Positions 1-11,300 of a stretch of 64,000 bases of DNA are shown here, one piece after another. A program made the position numbers and the translations under genes. Positions within the stretch are counted from its first letter, which is position 1; every line of letters begins with the position of its first letter. The notes beneath the pieces are model-generated. The model saw only the letters and a program-made list of their open reading frames with translations. It searched no databases and had not been told where the DNA came from. Source of the DNA: Distichodus sexfasciatus (lineage: Eukaryota; Chordata; Actinopteri; Characiformes; Distichodontidae); assembly GCA_032718565.1 (NCBI GenBank), contig JAVGVS010000017.1, positions 3,506,887 through 3,570,886 on the forward strand. Reading direction: 5' to 3'.

Positions 1-1404
1 AAGGTAAAAGTTCAGCAGATAACAAAAAAAAAAAGCATAAAATGTTTCATTATTTTTCATTGTATGGCATCAAATCTTGCATCAAAATACTTCAGATGGT
101 TAAGAAGTGCTTTTAATGAAACAGTGGCTTTTCTGACATTACAACACCCACAATATGTCCTTTGCTGGTCAAACAAAAAAGAAACTTTTATTCCATTACA
201 GTGAAGATCACAAATAAAACTCTCAGTAGACAAAATGCAGTCTTAACCTCAACTTATACTAGAGCAAATCAAAACTGTTTCATTCAAAAATTTCAATGGA
301 TGTAATCTGAGAGCGGCCCATCCCTCTCTTGTTTGTCCAAAAAAGGGATCATTGGCTCATTGACTGAGGCTTTAGAAAAGACATACTAGAAACTGATGAA
401 CGGGATGATGTTATTTTAGGTTCAATGCATTAAAACGTCTCCTGCGTCATCGCAAAAGGCCTCAGTTTTTGTTGTATCTGCTGTTAATACATCAGTGCAT
501 CATTTCATTTTGGAAACAGAACCCAACAGACTTGACATTTCTTAAATAGAAAACTCCTTTTAACAAGAAGCCTGAAGTCAAACACTGTTCAATAAGAGAT
601 CCTTAGAACATTTCCACTGATCAGTCTTTACGTCAGCCTAAGGTTACCTGTCTAACGGGTTAATCCTGCTTTGCAAATGCAGCCCCCTGGACCCCTCCTG
701 GAGTATGTCTGTTTACATTTTAAAAGAATGTCAGTGCTATCACCTGTGATCTGAACAGAAATCTCTAGAACCAGCACTGAAAAAGTTTCAATGCAACCTT
801 GACAACCTTTCTGAAGCAGAAAATATAGCTCATGTGTGTAACTACTCAAATTTTACAATATAAAATGATTTGGACCATGATAATAGTTTCATTTTTCCCT
901 TCAAACTACAGAAGACATGACCAAAAACAAAAATTGGGTGGCACTTTGAGAGACATTAGATTTGTGCTTCGGACAAGTTTTCTTTTTTTTTTTTAATTAA
1001 AAGGGTGCAACTATTCTAGTAGATAGGAGTCCACTTCATCACCTCTCAACAATAGAGCACTTTTCCTGCATCGTTTTAAATAGAAAGCTTGATAATTAAA
1101 ATAATGGATCTTGACTGTGCTGGAAGCCTCATCAGACCTGAGAAGTTACGTTACGAGAGAAGTTGTGTGTTGCACTGTGGTCACAGACACTGCTCAATTT
1201 CAGGAAGAATGACACATTGAGCTCTTTAGTTGGTCTGGTCAGCAGTTCCTTAATAAGCAGGGAAATAATAATTTGATAATACACAACTAAATTCTACAGT
1301 AAAGCTTAAAGATACTCAGAAAGGTATCAGATGACACACACTAATGTACCAAATCGATACCGATTTCTTCATCCTCATCAGCATTTCATTCACCACATCC
1401 AAAG

Positions 1405-1570
1405 CGATTTTGGTTTCCTAATTACAGGGACATTCTCCCTGAACCTAAGGGTCTTGCTCAAGGGGCCAACAGTATGTGATCTCCACTGCCCACTTCTCCT
1501 TCACAGATGGGTCAAATGCAGAGATCACATTTCGTTGTGGTGAACTGTGTGCTGTAATGTGTTCACATCT
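1405..1570. repeat. chimeric SINE remnant
   Basis: 1405-1468 is an antisense piece of SINE type B (TAATTACAGGGA...CTTGCTCAAGGGG). It runs straight into 1469-1570, a sense piece of SINE type A (CACATTTCGTTGTGGTG). Confidence 0.6.
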
Positions 1571-2175
1571 CATGATCAGTTTTGTATTTGTTAGATATTT
1601 TATAGCAGCTAGTAGTTTGTATAATTTTTAATTATCACATTGCATCATTCCAGTGATAGAGAAAAGTCACAACTTTGACAATAACGTCACCTTGAATCCA
1701 CCTCCATGGTTCAATTTAATCACTGTTTTAACTGATTAAGAAAATGGACATATGTAACAAATAATACAAAAATCCAAAACATGGGAAAAATACTACAAAC
1801 GTGAACGCTATCATGCTGTCCTTCTCATATATGTTACCAAGCTCCTTAGTGTGTTTGGGTCAGAAGGCAAGAAAGGAATCCAAACATAAGGCTAAGGAAA
1901 TCTGGATGCATGCAAAGCAAGAACAAACATTCTAAAAAGCACAACTGGAGTTTGTACTGGGAGACGAGGGAAAGCATACAGGTCTGCTCTGAGAGGAGTA
2001 AACATCATGATGTTGCTGAACTTACTGGGCGATGATTTGTGTAAGTTGTAAATCATTACAACAGTCTTCCATATCTGACGCTTAAAAAATTCCTCATAAA
2101 GCCCATAAAAAAGAATGACACTGGAAGCAAAGCTCATACAGAGTTACAGATACTATCCATGAAACCGTGTAGAAA

Positions 2176-2181
2176 TTTAAT
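2176..2181 (-). terminator. candidate pelp1 polyadenylation signal (ATTAAA)
   Basis: An ATTAAA hexamer on the minus strand lies about 130 nt past the pelp1 stop. Other AATAAA matches exist further out (for example near 186-191), so the true 3' end is not settled. Confidence 0.3.
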
Positions 2182-2306
2182 TATGTGATGAAAGTTCGAG
2201 TACTGTAATGAACTTTATCTGTAAATATTGATGTAAGTCCCTTAGAAACTCTAAGGGACGTGTTGGAGTCCATGTATGAACGAAGGTCTACGAATGTGTT
2301 TTTGTT

Positions 2307-2399
2307 CTAGGATTGCGACTGGGAGGCACCACGGTCCTCGTCATCTGGAGGGCAATCGACAAAGTCAGCCAGCATGGAGGCCATGGCCTCGTCATCAAG
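2307..2399 (-). CDS. pelp1: pelp1 exon 17 (terminal, stop codon)
   Basis: 93 nt including a TAG stop. Encodes LDDEAMASMLADFVDCPPDD followed by EDRGASQSQS. The human protein ends with the same MLADFIDCPPDDE motif. Confidence 0.96.
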   Translation of the reverse strand, partial: LDDEAMASMLADFVDCPPDDEDRGASQSQS

Positions 2400-5300
2400 C
2401 TGGAGAAAGAAGGGAGGGGCACAGTGTGAGGTAGATCTTACTAAACAAATCAGCAAAACAGTGCTTTGTTCAGAAGTGCATGTGGCTGTACTCCGAGTCT
2501 AAATAATTTACATAGTGTCTACACTGCATAAACATCAGTTGTGAGATGAGACATGCACCAACACACTGACTCAACCAGACTGTTATTTAAATTTCATTCC
2601 AGGTAAGTGAAGATTTGAAAGTATATACTCCAGAAACAGCCAAATGATAAAATGATTTTTTCTTTAGTGACAGTCTTTAGAAATCTGGCTTGCAGATCTG
2701 AGTCAGGGTGTAACAATACACAGATCTATCGGGATTCACTGATCAACAAGCCCATAACATCGATCCAAAGTGAAAACACTGATAAAAATACTGCAACATC
2801 ACTTTGAATTGAACAGGAGGTCTTTTTTAATTAAATGAGAAGAACATTCTTAATTTAAATGTCTGGTTGAGCTCAGGAATAAAAATGTCAGATATTTTAG
2901 TTGCTGTTTGTGATCTGATGAATGGAAGTTGAATATGTGTCGTAACAGACCTGGTGATTTATCTTATCATAGTTCTGACGAGGAGATTGTACCTTTTTCT
3001 TCTCGTTACCCTGCTCAGGCCCCTCTCCTTCCTCCCGGTCTTCTATTTTCCTTTTCGTCCCTCTTGCGTCCTCCTCCCCTCCTCCTTCCCCCTCTCCCTC
3101 TCCACCCTGTCCTTTCCCCTCCTCTTTCTCTGCAGCCGGTTCTACTGGCTGTGGTGTGACTTCTTCTGACGTTGACACAGCGGTCTGACTGGGAATCTCT
3201 TCTTGTTCTGGCTCCACGCTAGGCTCATGAATTCTGACTTCTACTGGCTCCTCCTCCTCCTCCTCCTTCCCCTCCTCTTGGGGCATCCCAGGATCCTCTG
3301 GAGCTGCCTGTGGCTCTGGCACTGGCCCTGCCCCTTCCTGCTCCCACGTCCCCTCGTCCTGATCAGACGCTGCTACCAAGGCAATCGGTTCTCGCTCTTC
3401 CACTTCTCTTCCATCAACACTCTCGACCGGTTGTTCCCCAGGCACGCTTTCGTCTCTTTCCACCGCTCCGATGTTTTCGATCTCTTTATCTTTCAGACTC
3501 TCTTCCCTGTATACGCTTCTCACCCCCTCCATTTCCTCGATCCCTCCTTCCACCTGTCTCTCCCTTTCCACATGGAAGCCGGCCATCCCTCTCTCCTCCT
3601 CCTCCTCGATCATGACCTCCCCTTCCTCTCCTACCATCACACCTCTACGGTTATCCCCCTCCAGAGGCTGGATCTCCTCTTCATCCTCCTCCTCATCCTC
3701 GTCCTCTATCTCTTCCCCATCTTCCTCTTCAAAGTCCTCATAATCCTCCCCCTGGTACAACTCCTCCTCGGGGAAATCGCTTCCTTCTTCCTCCTCCTCA
3801 TCCTCCTCCAGCCCTTCTTCTTCTTCCTCCTCTTCACCCAGATCGTCCTCGTCTTCCATCTCCTCTTCTTCCTCCTCCTCCTCGTCCGAGCTGTTGATGT
3901 TGATGACGTTCTGGTCATCGTCGGGGGCGGCTGTCTGCTGCGACTGAAGCTGGCGAGTGGTTTGCGCCAACTGGCTCTGGAGCTGCATGTGAAGCTGGGC
4001 AGGAAGAGACGGCTGGGTTCCTGGAGAGGGTTGCATCAGCATTTGCTGAAGTTGAGGACCGGTGGGCAGCGAGTTCCCCAGGCCTCCGGGAGGCGCTGCT
4101 AGAGAGACGGTGGTGGAGTTCAGCGGGGGAACCAAAGATATCAGCTGCTCTGCCTGGCCAGGACCGGGAAAAGAGTTCACGTTGTTGTTGGCGTTCGAAG
4201 GCAGGATCTGATGGGTGATGGATGTTGAGGGGAGCTCGTTTTGGAGAGAGGTCTCAACCGGCCCGGCTTCACCTGCAGCAACTGAGGCGGAAACGGTCAT
4301 GCTGCTCCCTGCCGACGCTGAGGCAGTGGGAAGGTTCTGCGTGTTAGCCGCCCCCTCCTGCATCTCCTGTAACATACCTTGAGGCATGATCACCACACTG
4401 TCATCGGAATCGCTCTCTAACGAGATCTCCACGTCTTCCGGCTCCTCTTTGTCATAACGAACGAACACCTGCCGCTGGCCCTCGGGAGCACCCAAAGCCG
4501 CCAACTCAGCAGGCTGGGCGGGGGAGAGGAGTAGGTCGCCTTGCGGTCCGGCGGCCCCCGTAGAGTTGGGCAGAACTGGTGGTGCCAAGGGTAGATGGTT
4601 CTCTAAAGTGCCCAGCAGGGCAGCAGGGCCTAAACCCAGGGAGTGTCTGGCAGGGAAGGAAGGCCCTGGTGCGGCCGTTCCCAGCAGGGACGGGAGGGAC
4701 AGAGGGGCATTCTGGGTAGAGGGAAGAACGGGTGCGGCTGGGGTTGTCTTCAGAGAGAGGGGCGGTAGAGGGAGGGAGATGGAGGGGGTACGTGGGTGAA
4801 GAAGGGTGTTGCAAATAGTCAAGGCTTCAGCACAAAACGAGGAGACCTAAAGAAAGAAAAGCAGAGACGGTTCAAGATGACTGAAGAACGAATCTAGGGC
4901 ACAAGACTATGACTTTTACAGGAAACCTAAAACAAGCAACAAGATAATGATCAAGCAGGCATGCTCACAATGGCTTTTCACTAACAAGACACATCTGATT
5001 TTAGTAAATTGCATAAAAGCTAAGTAAAGAGAAAGTGAATTACACATGTACTGCTGCAATATCAGAGTATAAAAGTAAACCATGCAATTTTGCCATCAGC
5101 TAAAATCACTTTATTCCACTATGGAGACACAAGAGAGAAAAAGAGTCAGGTAGGAGATGCCTTTTGACCTTGATACAATTTTCAACAGCTAACCACAGTA
5201 ACAAACCACTTATTTGCAAAAGGAAGGGAACTGTTGCTCTGTCTGCAATCCAAAGCTGCAAAGTAATACCAAGTCCAGAGATAAGTCAGTTCAAAGACTG

Positions 5301-8300
5301 ATAATGAAACAAAAGCAAAAAAGGTTTGTTTTTCACATAAAAAGCAGCTACTTACAAGCAGGCTTTGCTTATAGATTAGTCATTTTTGTTTTTTTGCTCC
5401 TCAAGCTAAATTGTAATGACACGTCCAATATGACATATTTGGTTAAATATTCCTTATTCATTTTGGGAAAGTTTTAACTAAACTTATTTTTGATATACAT
5501 GTGCTTATACACTACTGTGCTAAATGACTAGGTTCCATTTAAAAACAAAAAGGGTCAGAGTTTCCAAAAAAAAAGATGAATGTTTTAGTTACAATGAATG
5601 ACTGGAAGATGGGATGTGAAAATGGATTTCATATGGGGGAAAAAATAACTAAATACTGAAAAAAAGGTGCAATGAAAATTAGGACTAGGACTAGTGAATC
5701 CTAGGACTAGTGAATTATTATTCATTAGCCATGGGCCCGTTACTGCTATACCGCAGTTTAATGAAGCCATCGTTTCAAAACCGCACAAACCCGCCTCTGT
5801 GGTTTGAGCCTTGTCAAAGACAGAGTGACGGTCTCCCCCATGTGGTATGAAGTGTAGATTAACACGTCCCCTTCCCCACTTCCCCTTAGGCTGACGCCAG
5901 CATTCAGTGCTGTGCACGATGGCAGAAGTTGACCCCCACCCCACCGCTCACTCTTTGCTAAATTCAATGCAAAATCTGCAAAGTGCTACTACAGTTGGCG
6001 CATCTAGCATTGGTGAAATAAATAGTATAGGTTTGCTACCAATCTTAGTTTTGAACTTGCCATTGATCATAACATTTATTATGAACCACAAAATAAATTT
6101 TGACAGCCACAAAAAGAATCTGCAGCACCGGCTGCTCATCACTGTTCAAGTTCATCACTGTAGTATACGCACACAATTGGATACGTTTTTAAATGCAATG
6201 TGCCGCTCAGTGCGTCTGCGGTTCGCAGATTTTCCTCAACAATCGCCTTGTTTGCGCCGTTCACTCACTAAAGTCTACGGCGTTTCATTTTTAGCTTTAA
6301 ATTGCCCGGACGAGGAGAAAAGGCCTTTTCTCTGTAATAAATCTTTATTTGCGCGTGTTAAACATAAACGCTTCAAATGAGCAGACACACTTGCTTGCAT
6401 GCTTTCAACTTTAGATAACATAAGAGATATTTTATTCTATTCTTAGTAGCAGCAGCAGCGGTAGTCTGTGCTTTTACATTAAAATTATACATTGTCTACA
6501 GCACCACCATTTGGACTAAATTAGCAATGAGTTAGGATTAGGGATACCCTCATATTTTTGCTTCAGGTTGTCATACCGGCCCATGCCTACTCACCATGAT
6601 ATTGCGGTCTCTTCGCCCCTGACTGAGCACAGACACGGCGCAGGACAGTGGAGGAGGCCAGCGTGGTGAGGGCACCAGCACCAGAGCCAGCAGGAGGCGG
6701 TAGAGCTCTCGACGAGGTGCCGCACCGCCGTACTGCCCACTGACGCTCCCGACTTCAGTAGAGCACTGAGCCTGCTGCTGGAGTCGCACACAGAGCGGGA
6801 CCACCACGTCCTGCAACCTCTGACAGAGAACATTTTGCTCTTTAATAGGGCTTGCAATATCAAATCCTATCACGATCAATTGAATTTTTGAGTACTGAGT
6901 ACGTTTCAAAGGGTCTTTATTATCTGAACCACTTAATCCAAATGGGGGTCGTGGGGAACGGAGCCCATCCAGGGACCACGAGTGCATGGCAGGGAACAAA
7001 CCCTGGGCGGCGGCAACACACCGTGGGCCACACACACACAAACACACTCGTTCTCATCTACAGGGTCAATTTTAGAGTAACCAATCAACCTACGGTGCAT
7101 GCTTTTGGACGGTGGGATTAAACCGGAGCATCCGGAGAAAACACACACTAAGCCACAGGGAGAGCAAGCAAACTCCACACAGAAAGGAAACGAACTCTGG
7201 ACTTTCTTGCTGTTAGGAAAAACTCTGGACCAATAGGTCATGGGTTCAAATCCTACGTCTGGATAAGAGGGTTTGTTAAATGCCATAAATGTAATGTAAA
7301 CTTAACAGAACATTTCCCTGGATTATTTATTATGATTAATGAACGATTATTTTGGAATTGGCTTTTTTTGCTCTCATAGCTCACTGACAAAAGACTCAAG
7401 ATTCTTTATTTGTCAAATACAAGACAACAAGAGTAAAAAAAAGCAACTCTAACCCAAGTATATCATGTGTCCTGATTGCTCGTAAGCTAGGCCAACGCAC
7501 GTGGTAGCATGTTATTAAGTGGAGGCAGCACAGGAGCACACAAAAGGATTGACAGAATTATATATTTTTAAAAGTATTAAAAATAATGGGTAACATTACA
7601 CCAATCACAAAGTTCTGAATGATGATCAAAAGCTTACCTTATGTAGGTCTTCTTTCAAAAGAGTTCCACTAGTCAAAATGATCTGCCTCAGTGCTGAAAT
7701 GAAAAATATCCATTATAATACACATTATAAAATATCCAAGCATAACAACTAATTCAACTATTCAAAAGTGATCTTACCTCGAAGGGCAGCAAAGCACGTG
7801 TCCTGATTGGCCAACGCATCGCCCTTTCTTTGCAGCGAGACTCCACCTGGCTCTCCTATAACCAATCCCTTCGTTCGTCGAGGTCCCGCCTTGCCGGCTA
7901 CACCGACCAGGTCTGACATGGGCGTCTGTGCCCCACGAAGCTAGAAAAGTTTGTTGCTGATTAGTAAAGGCAAAACCAAACAAAAAAGAAGAGTGCAATG
8001 AAAAATGAAGGCACTGTTTAATATGAAACATGAAATATGCCAAGAGAAGGTAAAATTCCTGATTAAATTTACTTAAATATGATTATTAGCCATTGTGGAC
8101 ACAGTGCACCACAAGGAAATGTGAGCTTTGCATTTGACCCATCTGTGAAGGAGCAGTGGGCAACTCTTTGGCAGCACCCGAGGAGCAATGCTTGGAGATG
8201 GTACCTTGCTCATGAGTACCTCAGTGGTACCTTTACCGGTCCAGGACTTGAACCGGTGACCTTGCTATCACAGGGTCAATTCCTTAACCATTATGCTTCC

Positions 8301-11300
8301 AACTGCCCTCTACCAACTGACTCATTTATTATTTGTTCATTCATTTTTCACCTTAAAAACAATATTCAATACTGGTTTCCAAAGCCTAAATGAAAAAACA
8401 AATAGTAAGTCGTTTTCCTAGTTCCAATTTTGCACTCAAAAAAGCAGAGTAATAAAGGAAAACACACTCTTATTCCATTTTAGATTTTTAAAATTTGTTC
8501 GCAAATTACATTCTTATAGGACAGTCCCCCTCCCCATGCTTTAACAGTTTTTAAAATAACAAAATTTCAAAAATAATCAAATTAATCAATATGAGCAAGC
8601 TTACATCAATTAAAGATCCTAAATATTGGTTCTGATTACTTTTTGATTACTTGCCCAGCCCTAATTCTACCACTAGAGCCCCCACCACTTCCTATTCATG
8701 TGCATACACACAACAGCTCCACAATTGCAAACAGGACTCACTTTAACAGCCTCAGTTCCTGGTGTAATGTCACCCATCAGATGAGTGAAGAGCAGCTCTG
8801 AGTGGGAGGTGTTTGCCTGCAAAACTGAGGCACAGGCTCCTCCCACACGGACCCACAATTCCAGAGTGCGGTACAGGGCCACCCGAACTGCACTATTGGA
8901 CATGAGAAGTGAGAATGTCAACCGGTCATCTACTGCTAAATGTAAAGTGTTTTTACTGTAAGCAAATTGCAAAGACTGTATTTCCTCCAGAGCGCTTGTG
9001 TGCTACCTGTACGCTCTCTGCTGGCCCAGGCTGGACTCAGGCATCGGCGTCCATGCAGACAGCGACTGGGAGAAGAGTCTGGTTAGAACGCTGCTAAACT
9101 GCACCAGGCCACCGCCCACACTGAAATAAACAGAGCAATTCGATTAACGTTCATGCACCAGACCACTTACAACAAAAGATGGACCCAGAATATGTCAAAT
9201 GCATTAATGAGTTATGACAGATTTTTTTGTTGCCTGACGACTATCACAAGTGTGAAGACATCTTAAAGAACTAGTTTCCTTTTACCCACACTTTGATAAG
9301 AGCAGAGAGCAGCTCCACGGTCTCTATGTGAACGGAGGGCAAAACCAATAGCTTTAAGCAACCGTCACCTGAGACATTCTAGAAAACAGACACATGGAAT
9401 AAAGAGCACTGAATCAGGGTAATAAAGTAGCTGGAATTAGTGTTTGCTTACCAGTGATGCAACAAATAGGCAAAATGCATGAAAATGTGCAAAAAACATC
9501 ATTAGGGAACTTACAATGCTCTTGATGCTAACAGCCAACGCACGACACACCAGGTTGAGGACATTCTGGACAGGAAGTCGCACTGAGGACGCAGGATCAG
9601 CACTGCAAATGTAAAATACAACCTGCAATTTGTGCTTGGATCAGTTTTCCTATACATTCTCAACTGGCTCAAACACACATCTTTATTTCATAATTATATT
9701 AATATGTTAATATTTTATCCACCCCAGCTTTGCAATTTTGTGTGAAAATAAAGTCTGTAACTCACTTAATATTTACCAACTAAAGCAATGAACACATAGA
9801 GCACACTCCAAAAAAAGGACACAGACTCCAAGCCTGCAGCAAAAATGTCTTGCTGATCTTCAAAAAATACTATTTCTTAATATTTTTGATGTCACACACA
9901 ACTACCTGAGTGTATGCCTGAGAGCCAGGCACACTGCTTTGTAACGATGGCGAAGTTGAAATATCAACATGGGATCGATATCATCCAGAGGAGGAAAACC
10001 CAGCTCTACTCCTGGTCCTTCATACTGTATTGTGTCTTCTGAACAAGCAAAACAGAGAAAACAAACTCATGAAATACTGCAAATAGGAAGTAGTTTAGGA
10101 AAAGTGGAGAAGGACTGATAAGTTGGAACTCACCTGTTTCTATACTCTGGTACAACTGTCGTAAAATGCCATTGGCTGACGCCAGCAGACAGTGCACCTG
10201 ATTGGTCCATGCCTCAGCCCTGCGACCACCTCCACTGCGCTCCAGCACTCCACCAAGACACGGCAACTGCCCATAACATTCACAAGCCACCTTCAAAAGT
10301 GATAACAAGCATTTAATTAATAATATTACATTCTGTAGTGTATGAGATATTTTGATAATACTCATTGGGTCTCATTCACCATATTTTATGATTTCTAATT
10401 TTATGCTAATAAAGTTAAGACTTTTAAATAGCATAATATTATGAAACTGGAGAACTGAAGTAATTCCAATAGGTTGCAAGCATGCAATAGTTTGCTGTGT
10501 TTAATTAAGAACAAATGTTAAATAAGAAAACATTGGTGAAAGTCAGATTCTTTGTGAAAACTGTGTGAGTTTTAGGAACAAATATCATCTTAAGAATGAT
10601 TACTGAATAAGGCACATTGTTTTTCCTCCATCACACTTACTTCCTGCACTTTAGGGTTGTCCGAGTCCATCTTAGACAGGAAATAAACACCCAGCTTTTC
10701 CTGCAGAAGTAAGTTACAGTAAAAAAAAAAAGAGGTGAGAAACCGATTTTGACAATAAAGTTTACATAAGTGGAGATATGACATTACTAACCTTCAAAGA
10801 TCCACATGCCCGTGGGTAATAGGTCATACAGGCCATCATCCCCTCCATGGCAGCTATGTGGCACTGTAACAAGAAAACTTTCATGTCACTTAAACCGTAC
10901 AAGTATGTAAAAGCCCTTTCCCGATTAATATCCTGTGACATAATAAAGCTGGGCAATTTATCAAAAATTAATCAAAACTGAAATTCAGAACCTCTAATCA
11001 ATGTAATATTGCTTATTTTAATTATTTTTCCATTCTGCCAGTACTTTCCCCAGTGTGCTTTGGGTGCTTCTGTGCAGTGTGCTTTCTTGCGCTTTGCCTT
11101 AAAAACAAACTGTGTGTCTCATGACTACACCCATCCAGTGTGCGCCTAACTCAAATTTCAGTGTGTTGTCCTCAATTACAGTGATATTATAAGCCCTAGT
11201 TTACATAAGGGATATTTGCAAAACGGTTGATTGGAAGACAAATCGTAATTCAGTCATTTGGGTTTTGAAAGTGAATCCTGTTAAAACATCTTTAAGGATT

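Larger units (their letters stand above)
1..2306. other. pelp1 3' flank / possible 3' UTR
   Basis: AT-rich sequence downstream of the pelp1 stop. No credible exon was found. It contains a chimeric SINE remnant around 1405-1570. Part of it is probably pelp1 3' UTR, or that of the next gene to the left. Confidence 0.5.

Noticed and set aside
3203..4102. 299-codon plus-strand open frame rich in Leu, Phe and Pro
   Set aside because: Antisense shadow of the pelp1 Glu/Asp-rich exon (GAG/GAA read backwards gives CTC/TTC). No promoter, splice or family signal.
5907..6380. 157-codon plus-strand open frame in a pelp1 intron
   Set aside because: Lies within a MITE-like element, resembles no known protein and opposes the host gene.
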